From Fibrobacter sp. (GTDB lineage Bacteria > Fibrobacterota > Fibrobacteria > Fibrobacterales > Fibrobacteraceae), in NCBI GenBank assembly GCA_012841225.1, contig DUVD01000082.1, forward strand, positions 1-6,576: a stretch of DNA of 6,576 bases, in the 5' to 3' direction. Of this stretch, positions 1 to 5,370 are shown in pieces. The position numbers were made by a program, and so were the translations under genes. Position 1 is the first letter of the stretch. Every line of letters starts with the position of its first letter. The notes under the pieces are model-generated. The model had not been told where the DNA came from. It did no database searches and saw nothing but the letters and a program-made list of their open reading frames with translations.

Positions 1-165
1 AGAGTTAATAATTATCGAATTATCAACGAATCTTTCAGTAAGTCGCATATTTAGTGACCCTTGTATTAACTTTATTAGGTGATATTTAGCAAAAAAAAGA
101 ATTTATCCAAAGTACGAAGTGCGAAACAGCATAAAATAACACTGTTTATAAAACAAATAAAGACC
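1..165. other. Non-coding left edge, no gene seen
   Basis: I find no plausible coding region here. It is AT-rich and contains a short tandem repeat (AATTATC at 10-16 and 18-24), a near-tandem GTACGAA/GTGCGAA around 113-126, and a 6-bp inverted repeat AAACAG (124-129) / CTGTTT (142-147) with a 12-nt loop. The inverted repeat lies just past the aroD stop on the minus strand but has no adjacent T-run in that direction, so I do not call it a terminator. The region may be the 3' flank of aroD or the upstream region of a gene outside the window. Confidence 0.5.
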
Positions 166-939
166 TTAATCGGGTAGGTTTTTAATAAAAAGCCCCAATT
201 CGCTCTCCGTTTCACAATAAGACATGTGATCAATTGCACTTCGCATTGTTTTTACTGATAAAAGACCTGGCACAGAAACATCACTAATATTGCCATAAGT
301 AAGGTTAGCGCCAGCGCAGAGGGACCAGACCCGACTGGCTGACCCAGACTCGCCCATAGCAAAAGCGGCGCGCCATTCAAAACGACCAGCGACTCCCTTT
401 AGAAACTCGTAAAGAGGTGCTGAATCCCCTTCGCAAAAGCTCATCGCCGCCACTTTAATTCCACAGGCACCCGCTTTTTCTGCTGTGTCTGCTAATCGAA
501 GGAGTTCTTGAGAAGATGGTATTTTATGAAAATCATGTTTAGATACAAAAATCTTAGTGCCTCGACGCTCGGCCTTGCTTTTGAGATCCAATTCACTTGA
601 CAAAGAAAGCTCTTCAAAATCTAGCCAATCTGGGACCACGCTCGCATTTAAAATGGATTCCCAAAGCATTAGACGCTCATCAATCATAGCGTCATCAAAG
701 CACCCACCATCGGATTTTAAGCGGATAGTTCCTATGATTTTTGATTGTGGCTGAATGCTTCGCACGCGAGCAGCTAACAAGGGCCAATCCGATACCGACT
801 CAAAAAGGTCGTAACGAATTTCTAAGGCATCGCAAAGTAATAGGTTAGAACGCAAAAGGCTCTTGGGTTCCATTTCGGCCTTAAGCAAATTGGTTTGCGA
901 TATAATGCCCGCTAGGAGGGGCTTTCCTGCTTGGTTCAT
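166..939 (-). CDS. aroD: Type I 3-dehydroquinate dehydratase (AroD)
   Basis: This 257-residue cytosolic enzyme should convert 3-dehydroquinate to 3-dehydroshikimate, the third step of the shikimate pathway, through a Schiff-base lysine. The length is normal for the class I (beta/alpha)8-barrel family. Visible motifs are EIR (Glu40, Arg42), TIR (Arg73), SKHDF with the catalytic His135, GIKVA with the Schiff-base Lys162, GxxGxxSR with Arg203, and SVPG with Ser222. Their spacing matches the E. coli/Salmonella enzyme (46/48, 82, 143, 170, 213, 232). Two active-site positions differ: the Glu of R-x(3)-EGG is Asp77, and the Gln after SAPG is Leu226. The first ATG is kept because the beta strand after it (KPLLAGII) belongs to the barrel, although no Shine-Dalgarno precedes it. 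It stands alone on the minus strand, divergent from clpP. The family call is firm; full activity is inferred. Confidence 0.93.
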   Translation of the reverse strand: MNQAGKPLLAGIISQTNLLKAEMEPKSLLRSNLLLCDALEIRYDLFESVSDWPLLAARVRSIQPQSKIIGTIRLKSDGGCFDDAMIDERLMLWESILNASVVPDWLDFEELSLSSELDLKSKAERRGTKIFVSKHDFHKIPSSQELLRLADTAEKAGACGIKVAAMSFCEGDSAPLYEFLKGVAGRFEWRAAFAMGESGSASRVWSLCAGANLTYGNISDVSVPGLLSVKTMRSAIDHMSYCETESELGLFIKNLPD

Positions 940-944
940 TTTAC

Positions 945-960
945 AAAAATACGTATTTTT
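945..960. promoter_or_regulatory. Perfect 16-bp palindrome between divergent genes
   Basis: AAAAATACGTATTTTT equals its own reverse complement over all 16 bases. It lies 5 bp upstream of the aroD start and about 42 bp upstream of the clpP start, inside the only promoter-bearing gap for both. It would overlap the -35 zone of the clpP promoter candidate and sit close to any aroD promoter, so a shared operator is the natural reading. The binding protein is unknown, and AT-rich palindromes can arise by chance. Confidence 0.4.
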
Positions 961-976
961 TTCTAAATTAGGAACG

Positions 977-996
977 TATAACTTTCCCTTACGGAG
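977..996 (+). promoter_or_regulatory. Candidate -10 element and Shine-Dalgarno of the clpP operon
   Basis: TATAAC at 977-982 matches the sigma-70 -10 consensus in five of six positions. GGAG at 993-996 lies 6 nt before the clpP ATG at 1003 and is a clear Shine-Dalgarno. No good -35 hexamer is visible 16-18 bp upstream; that stretch is T-rich and merges with the palindrome at 945-960. The ribosome binding site is well supported, the promoter only moderately. Confidence 0.45.
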
Positions 997-1002
997 TTTT
1001 TA

Positions 1003-1590
1003 ATGCAAAAGAAAGAATGCGATAACACAAGCGAATCTAAAGTCCCTGATTTTATGAAGACGGCCGAAGAGTATTTAGCCAAAGAACGTCGTTTATTCCT
1101 TTGGGGTGCGATTGATGATGAGTCGGCCGAAAAAATGGTCAAGCGACTTTTGTATTTAGATTCATTAGAAGAAAAAGAAATCATTATCTTTATTAATAGC
1201 CCCGGTGGCGTGATTTCGAGTGGCCTAGCCATTTATGATTGCATGCAAGCCATTAAAAGCGATGTTTCTACAGTCTGTTGCGGGCAAGCCGCTTCTATGG
1301 GTGCTGTTCTTTTGACTGCTGGCGCTAAAGGCAAGCGTTATGCTTGGCCTAATGCCCGTATTATGATTCACCAGCCTTTAATTCATGGTGAAATGGTCGG
1401 GCCAGCGAGCGATATCCAAATTCAAGCCGAAGAGATGCTCCGCATTCGAAGTGTAACAGGTCAGATTCTCGCCACGCATTCCGGAAAAAAGCTAGAGGAA
1501 ATTGATCGCGATACCGAACGCGACAACTTTATGTCTGCGCAAGAAGCCGTTGCCTATGGTTTAATCGACTCGATGAAAAGCATTTTATAA
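1003..1590 (+). CDS. clpP: ATP-dependent Clp protease proteolytic subunit, divergent ClpP type
   Basis: This 195-residue serine peptidase should form the barrel-shaped chamber that degrades proteins fed by a ClpX or ClpA/C ATPase. The catalytic triad is visible: Ser98 in GQAASMG, His123 in MIHQP, and Asp174 in DTERDNF. INSPGG (65-69) supplies the oxyanion-hole glycines. The N-terminal 30 residues lack the usual ClpP opening (PxVIExTxxGERxxDIYSRLL), and the stretch after HQP is two residues longer than in the Staphylococcus enzyme. Both traits match what I recall of chlamydial ClpP1 rather than ClpP2, so a second, canonical ClpP encoded elsewhere is likely. No ATPase gene adjoins it. It is the first gene of a coupled operon, with GGAG 6 nt before the start and one base between its stop and the ftsY start. 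Confidence 0.93.
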   Translation: MQKKECDNTSESKVPDFMKTAEEYLAKERRLFLWGAIDDESAEKMVKRLLYLDSLEEKEIIIFINSPGGVISSGLAIYDCMQAIKSDVSTVCCGQAASMGAVLLTAGAKGKRYAWPNARIMIHQPLIHGEMVGPASDIQIQAEEMLRIRSVTGQILATHSGKKLEEIDRDTERDNFMSAQEAVAYGLIDSMKSIL

Positions 1591-1591
1591 A

Positions 1592-2518
1592 ATGGGTTTT
1601 TTATCTGTTATTAAAGGTGGCCTCACCAAAACGAGGAACGCACTCCTCAACGAATTAAAAGGAATTGTTGGGGCAGGTAAAATTACAGACGAAATGCTCG
1701 AGAATTTAGAAGAGCATTTAATTAAAGCCGATGTGGGTGTTGAGGCCGCGTTTCTTTTAACAGATGCTCTTAGAGAAAGTGCGCTAGGCAAATCGCTTTC
1801 CAGCGAAGAGGTTCTCGCTATTATGCGTTCTGAAGCAGAGCGCTTGCTATCGGATCCTCCTGTGTTTGAGCTAAAGGGGCATCCCCACGTTATTTTGATT
1901 ATTGGCGTTAATGGCGCTGGAAAAACGACTACAATAGGCAAGCTCGCCTCTCGTTTTAAAAAGGAAGGCAAAAAAGTATTGATTGCCGCAGGCGACACCT
2001 TTAGGGCCGCTGCTATTGAACAGCTAGAGGTTTGGGCAGAACGCTCTGGCGCCGAATTTGTAAAACACCAAGAGGGTTCGGATCCAGCTGCTGTCGCTTA
2101 TGATGCCTGCGAAGCGGCCAAATCAAGAAATTGTGACGTTGTTCTTATCGATACTGCTGGCAGGCTTCATAATAAAGATCACCTAATGGAAGAACTCCGC
2201 AAAGTAGTTCGAGTTATTCAAAAGCATGACCCGTCTTACCCACACGATATCTGGCTTGTGATCGATGGCAACACAGGGCAAAATACAATCAGTCAAACCA
2301 AGGTTTTTAATCAAAGTTTTCCTCTGACAGGACTTGTGATTACCAAACTCGACGGCACGGCTCGAGGTGGTTCTGTTTTGAGCTTTTCGAGCGCTCTGCA
2401 AATTCCAATTCGTTGGATAGGAATGGGCGAGCAAATCGATCAATTGGTTCCATTTGATAAACAAGAGTATGTGGATGGTCTTTTTGAAGATGCCCTTCTT
2501 AATGAAGACACGAACTAA
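1592..2518 (+). CDS. ftsY: Signal recognition particle receptor FtsY
   Basis: FtsY is the SRP GTPase receptor that docks ribosomes translating membrane proteins to the SecYEG translocon. At 308 residues this is a short form: it lacks the long acidic A domain of E. coli FtsY and opens directly with an amphipathic helix and the NG domain. The four-helix N domain spans about 5-88. The G domain shows the P-loop GVNGAGKTT (105-113), DTFRAAAIEQL (135-145), DTAGR (187-191), TKLDGTARGG (251-260) and the closing GMGEQIDQL-PF motif (277-288). DGNTGQN (225-231) replaces the more usual DATTGQN. The start follows the clpP stop by one base without a strong ribosome binding site, which suggests translational coupling. 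The 3' end overlaps the next gene by 17 nt. Ffh and the SRP RNA are not in the window. Confidence 0.96.
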   Translation: MGFLSVIKGGLTKTRNALLNELKGIVGAGKITDEMLENLEEHLIKADVGVEAAFLLTDALRESALGKSLSSEEVLAIMRSEAERLLSDPPVFELKGHPHVILIIGVNGAGKTTTIGKLASRFKKEGKKVLIAAGDTFRAAAIEQLEVWAERSGAEFVKHQEGSDPAAVAYDACEAAKSRNCDVVLIDTAGRLHNKDHLMEELRKVVRVIQKHDPSYPHDIWLVIDGNTGQNTISQTKVFNQSFPLTGLVITKLDGTARGGSVLSFSSALQIPIRWIGMGEQIDQLVPFDKQEYVDGLFEDALLNEDTN

Positions 2519-2831
2519 AAAAAAGCGCAGTCTTCAATGGCTAGGCTTTGTTTTTGTTTTACTTCTCTTGTTAGGGTGCGAGAGGTCTTCATCGGGAGTC
2601 TCAGAAAAGTTTATAGGCACCTATATCGAGTTACGTTTGGCTTCTTTAGAATTTGGAGAGGCCAACCCCGACGCTCGCATTAAGCGCACTCAAATTTTAA
2701 AAAACAATAATTACACATCGGAGTCTTTTAATGAGTATGCCGATGAAATTAGAGGAAACCCTAATTTGTGGCTTTTGTTTCAGCAAAGGGTGGTCGACGT
2801 TTTAGACTCTATTTCGGAACCCGCTAAATGA
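2502..2831 (+). CDS. Small predicted lipoprotein, family not recognised
   Basis: This 109-residue protein starts with a basic stretch (MKTRTKKKRS), a hydrophobic core (residues 11-24) and the lipobox LLGC with Cys26, so it should be lipidated and anchored in the envelope. I chose ATG 2502 because it places a basic n-region directly before the hydrophobic core. Longer in-frame starts (2490, 2454) would add non-signal residues and deepen the overlap with ftsY. The mature part of about 84 residues is predicted helical (FIGTYIELRLASLEFGEANP, then R-x(2)-ILKNNNY, then NPNLWLLFQQRVVDVLD). The helical layout, with an NP-x-LW turn before the last helix, loosely recalls DUF4296-like small lipoproteins, but I cannot assign it. 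It overlaps ftsY by 17 nt and the next gene by ATGA. Eight consecutive A residues (2517-2524) span the ftsY stop. Confidence 0.8.
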   Translation: MKTRTKKKRSLQWLGFVFVLLLLLGCERSSSGVSEKFIGTYIELRLASLEFGEANPDARIKRTQILKNNNYTSESFNEYADEIRGNPNLWLLFQQRVVDVLDSISEPAK

Positions 2832-3292
2832 GTCGTGTTTTATCTGTTTTATTTTTCTCTTTCTTCTCCCTTTTTGCTGTAGAAAACACACCTCCTAAAG
2901 TGCAATGGAAACCTTACAGCCAAGCGCTAGAACAGTCTTCGAAAGATAAAAAAATGGTTTTTACCTACTTGTGGGCGACTTGGTGTATTTCTTGCCGAAC
3001 GATGGAAAAAAATGTTTTTTCTGACTCGACAGTTGTAAATATTTTGAATACAAAGTTTCATTCGGTTAAATTAGATGTAAATTCAAAAGAAGATATTGTG
3101 TGTGATGGAAAGAGAAAAACGGTAGAGCGCTGTTTTTTTGATATTTGGAATTTAAATGGCGTTCCATCATTTGTTTTAATTGCACCAAAAGGGTTGAGTA
3201 TTTTGACATTAACACAAACTTTAGAGGCAGCTGAAATGCGCCACTTGCTAAAGCATTTTCTAAACAAAGAAAAAGAGTGGGTACAGGAATGA
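2828..3292 (+). CDS. Exported thioredoxin-like disulfide oxidoreductase
   Basis: This 154-residue protein has an N-terminal signal peptide (residues 1 to about 17, LFFSFFSLFA then VEN) followed by one thioredoxin fold. The redox site is WATWCISC with Cys53 and Cys56, and the cis-proline loop is GVPSF with Pro113. The lysine-rich helix before the site and the motif F-T-Y-L-W-A-T-W-C resemble the DsbD C-terminal or Thioredoxin_7 group more than cytosolic TrxA, so a periplasmic reductase role is likely. It has no DsbD-like membrane domain of its own. An insertion between the beta strand ending in LDVN and the cis-proline carries a second cysteine pair, Cys92 and Cys102, separated by nine mostly charged residues. 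Its start overlaps the lipoprotein stop as ATGA. The substrate is unknown; the neighbouring lipoprotein and the C-terminal barrel domain downstream are candidates only by position. Confidence 0.87.
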   Translation: MSRVLSVLFFSFFSLFAVENTPPKVQWKPYSQALEQSSKDKKMVFTYLWATWCISCRTMEKNVFSDSTVVNILNTKFHSVKLDVNSKEDIVCDGKRKTVERCFFDIWNLNGVPSFVLIAPKGLSILTLTQTLEAAEMRHLLKHFLNKEKEWVQE

Positions 3293-4917
3293 GTGCCGTT
3301 ATTTTTTACTCGGAATGGATTTTCTGGATAAGTTTACTTTTACTTCTTCACTGTTATATTGTTTTCCCTTTAACCCTTCCTTTTATTAGCGAGTTTTTTA
3401 AACGCAAGCATAAGTCTTTTTCTGGAAGCTATGAGCCCAAAGTTTCTATCCTCATTTCTGCATTTAATGAAGAGGGGATTATTGAAAAAAAGATCTTGAA
3501 CACACTTGAGTTGGATTATCCTAAAGACTCATTAGAAATACTTATCGGTGATGATGGTTCGAGTGATAGCACTGCAGAAATAGTTTTGAAATATAAAGAT
3601 AGAGGAGTTCGTTTAGTTAAAGCCGAGAAAAATGCCGGCAAGGCATCTATGCTAAACCGATTACAAAAAGAAGCTCAAGGCGAAATCCTTTTGTTCTGTG
3701 ATGCCAATACTTTATTTTTTCCAAATGTGGTACGCAAAATAGTGATGCCTTTTCAAGACCCTAAGGTGGGTTGTTCCTGCGGGCATTTAATTTTGTCGGA
3801 TTATAGTGGCAGCCTTTTAGGGCAAGGCGAAAGCTCGTATTGGGATCTTGAATCGGAAATCAAACGCTTTGAAGGAGTTCTAGATCTCTTGATTGGTGGC
3901 AACGGGGCTCTTTATGCAATTCGAAGCAATCTTTATACAACCCTTCCCATTAAAAAAAGCGTGATGGATGATTTCTTCATCACAGTAAAAATCCTTCAAA
4001 AAGGCTTTTATTGTACTTTTGTTTCTACGGCAATTGGCACTGAGCAAACTTCAAAAGAATCCATCGGTGAATTTCGGCGCAAGGTTAGAATTGGAAGGGC
4101 TAATTTTAATTTCCTGTTTTCGTATTTGCCGTTGCTAAACCCGCTTCGTCCTTTGCTTGCTTACTTATTCTTTTCGCATAAGTTACTGCGCTGGTTTACT
4201 CCTCACCTAGGCATCGTTTTACTTCTTTCTAATGCGACCCTTCTCTTTTCAAAAGAACCGATTTATGTGGGTTCATTTGTGTTTTTTATTTTATTACTTT
4301 TAATGGGAGTGTTGCGCTTAATCCCAAGCGCTTACTATTTTTTATCTATGAATATGGCTATATTAAAAGGATTTTTCTTATCGTTCACACGCGAAAAAAG
4401 TGGCGGGTGGAAACGAGAAACTCGTACCGATGATGAGACCGTTTCTACTTCCATAAAAACGCTTCCCTTTTTGGCTTTGTTAATGCTAGCGCTCTCTGCA
4501 GCGGCGCCTAATGCTGATGCGCTCATCACGTTGGACCTACAAGCAGGAATTCTCGCCCCAGCTCCTAAGCCAAATTCAATTCATATTAATCTAGGTGGGC
4601 ACGTTTGGTTTCCCGTCGATCAAATGGTTTTTTTAGGTGTTGGAGGGAGCTATCAAGAAATAGCTAACAGTGTCTTCGTGCCGGTCACAGCGAGCTTATG
4701 GGTGCGCCTACCTGTTGGTGGCCAAATACTCCCAGTAGTAACAGGAGACTTTGGTTATGCCATAGGCAAAGAACACCAGTTCGTTTGGAATGCAGGCTTA
4801 GGTATGGATATAAAAAACGGCAACTACTCTTCCTTGATTTTGCTTGTTGGCTATCAAAGGCTAAAAGAGAAAGGCAGTTACCTATACTGGCGAGCTGGGA
4901 TTTTAATAGAAATCTAA
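3289..4917 (+). CDS. Membrane family-2 glycosyltransferase with C-terminal signal-peptide-like segment and beta-rich domain
   Basis: Residues 1-380 form a processive-type GT2 enzyme that would transfer sugars from a nucleotide donor at the cytosolic face. An N-terminal membrane helix spans about 8-32. GT-A motifs follow: ISAFNEE (57-62), GDDGSSDST (87-95), CDANT (137-141), GGNGALYAIR (203-212), MDDFF (226-230) and RRKVRIGR (263-270). Membrane segments lie near 285-300, 303-320, 325-345 and 349-366, then a typical GWKRETR end at 373-379. The frame continues into a second hydrophobic stretch (391-405) ending ADA (409-411), then 131 residues with alternating strand-like pattern and many Gly and aromatic residues (for example FLGVGGSY, VTGDFGYAIG, NAGLGMDI), like a small outer-membrane barrel. 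The ATG at 3289 overlaps the previous stop as ATGA; a GTG at 3277 would add four residues. Fusion or a one-base indel joining two genes are both possible. The sugar and product are unknown. Confidence 0.85.
   Translation: MSAVIFYSEWIFWISLLLLLHCYIVFPLTLPFISEFFKRKHKSFSGSYEPKVSILISAFNEEGIIEKKILNTLELDYPKDSLEILIGDDGSSDSTAEIVLKYKDRGVRLVKAEKNAGKASMLNRLQKEAQGEILLFCDANTLFFPNVVRKIVMPFQDPKVGCSCGHLILSDYSGSLLGQGESSYWDLESEIKRFEGVLDLLIGGNGALYAIRSNLYTTLPIKKSVMDDFFITVKILQKGFYCTFVSTAIGTEQTSKESIGEFRRKVRIGRANFNFLFSYLPLLNPLRPLLAYLFFSHKLLRWFTPHLGIVLLLSNATLLFSKEPIYVGSFVFFILLLLMGVLRLIPSAYYFLSMNMAILKGFFLSFTREKSGGWKRETRTDDETVSTSIKTLPFLALLMLALSAAAPNADALITLDLQAGILAPAPKPNSIHINLGGHVWFPVDQMVFLGVGGSYQEIANSVFVPVTASLWVRLPVGGQILPVVTGDFGYAIGKEHQFVWNAGLGMDIKNGNYSSLILLVGYQRLKEKGSYLYWRAGILIEI
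4453..4521 (+). other. Internal signal-peptide-like segment within the glycosyltransferase frame
   Basis: These codons encode residues 389-411: Ile-Lys-Thr, a hydrophobic core LPFLALLMLALSAAA, then PNADA followed by Leu. It has the order of a secretion signal (one Lys, h-region, helix breaker, A-x-A). It lies after the GT2 domain and before the beta-rich domain. In this frame no ATG, GTG or TTG lies before the core with a basic residue after it, so independent initiation is not evident. Just upstream, ATGATG at 4430-4435 in the +1 frame reads MMRPFLLP and then meets TAA at 4454-4456. Confidence 0.6.
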
Positions 4918-4965
4918 ATCTCCACAGCTACACACAAACTAACGCATTTTGTTTTCACAAAAGAC

Positions 4966-4988
4966 TTGAACCCGACCCCTCGGTTCAA
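4966..4988. terminator. Hairpin in convergent gap, possible terminator
   Basis: TTGAACC (4966-4972) pairs perfectly with GGTTCAA (4982-4988) around a 9-nt C-rich loop. It sits between the convergent ends of the glycosyltransferase gene (stop at 4917) and the minus-strand gene (stop at 4991). Read leftward it is followed by GTCTTTTGTG, a weak T-rich tract, which suits termination of the minus-strand gene. Read rightward no T-run follows. The stem is short, so the call is moderate to low. Confidence 0.4.
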
Positions 4989-4990
4989 TG

Positions 4991-5299
4991 TTAAGATTCG
5001 GAGGCGACGGTTGCTTCGGTAACGTTTAACTCTTCGTCTACGATATTGAGTCCCCTAATGACGTCTAGGTCATCCGGTTCACCATAAAAGTCGACGACTA
5101 GTCCTACTCTCTTCATTTCATCTTTTTGTTTTTCAAAGTGAACGATGTCGTAAACTTTGACGTTAATTACAGCAGCTTCCGTAATAGGGATTTCGAGGAT
5201 CATCCCTCTGTTAATGGGTCCTTCTATTACCTTGCCTTTAAAGATAAGGCTTGTCTGATCTTCCCCAAGGGAAGTTTTCTTTACGTGAAATTTTGGCAT
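4991..5299 (-). CDS. Small protein with elongation-factor-domain-2-like motif, function unknown
   Basis: This 102-residue protein has no signal peptide or membrane segment and is expected in the cytosol. Residues 20-33 (FKGKVIEGPINRGM) and 35-41 resemble the strand-turn-strand of translation-GTPase domain 2 (G-x-V-x-x-G-x-I-x-x-G-M). GLVVDF (66-71) and GLNIVDEE (83-90) look like further strands and turns of a small beta-barrel. There is no GTPase domain, so it would be a stand-alone barrel. The C-terminus is acidic and polar (EELNVTEATVASES). I recall similar short proteins in Verrucomicrobia-like genomes without a known role, but cannot verify this. The first ATG has a weak GAAG-type site upstream (CGAAGAAC) and begins the first strand (PKFHVKK), which supports that start. 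It is divergent from mqnA across 71 bp and convergent with the clpP operon. Confidence 0.78.
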   Translation of the reverse strand: MPKFHVKKTSLGEDQTSLIFKGKVIEGPINRGMILEIPITEAAVINVKVYDIVHFEKQKDEMKRVGLVVDFYGEPDDLDVIRGLNIVDEELNVTEATVASES

Positions 5300-5313
5300 G
5301 TTCTTCGATTATA

Positions 5314-5342
5314 TTGAAAAGTGTTAAAAACGATTTTGTAAC
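5314..5342 (+). promoter_or_regulatory. Candidate promoter of mqnA
   Basis: TTGAAA (5314-5319) and TGTAAC (5337-5342) are separated by 17 bp and match sigma-70 -35 and -10 boxes in about five and four positions. Transcription would then begin near 5348-5349, giving a leader of about 22 nt made almost wholly of the hairpin and T-run described next. No experimental or comparative support is available. Confidence 0.33.
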
Positions 5343-5347
5343 TCATG

Positions 5348-5370
5348 GGTAAAAAGTTACCTTTTTTTTT
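5348..5370 (+). promoter_or_regulatory. Short hairpin plus T9 immediately before the mqnA start
   Basis: GGTAA (5348-5352) and TTACC (5357-5361) form a 5-bp stem with a 4-nt loop. Nine T residues (5362-5370) then run directly into the ATG at 5371. The result looks like a weak terminator or attenuator and leaves no room for a Shine-Dalgarno. The stem is too short and AT-rich to be convincing alone. Confidence 0.35.

Noticed and set aside
124..147. AAACAG/CTGTTT inverted repeat after aroD as a terminator
   Set aside because: The stem is short with a 12-nt loop and no T-run follows in the aroD direction.
963..1232. Minus-strand open frame opposite the start of clpP
   Set aside because: Its translation is unlike any family I know and clpP motifs occupy the other strand.
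1585..1998. Open frame of 137 codons on the minus strand
   Set aside because: It lies wholly opposite the well-supported ftsY frame, has a low-complexity Ser/Pro/Leu-rich translation and no family motif.
2183..2464. Open frame of 93 codons on the minus strand
   Set aside because: It is opposite the conserved G domain of ftsY and shows no recognisable domain or ribosome binding site.
4957..4990. tRNA T-loop-like sequence GGGTTCAAGTC on the minus strand
   Set aside because: The bases after it (TTTTG) cannot close a T stem, and no acceptor, D or anticodon arm is present, so it is not a tRNA or a clear attachment-site remnant.
4698..4994. Plus-strand open frame in another frame at the end of the glycosyltransferase gene
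   Set aside because: The translation is Trp/Cys/Arg-rich with no motif. The main frame has the coherent strand pattern of the barrel-like domain.
5308..5313. TATAAT on the minus strand before the gene at 4991-5299
   Set aside because: No -35 hexamer lies 16-18 bp upstream, and it would start transcription within about two bases of the ATG.
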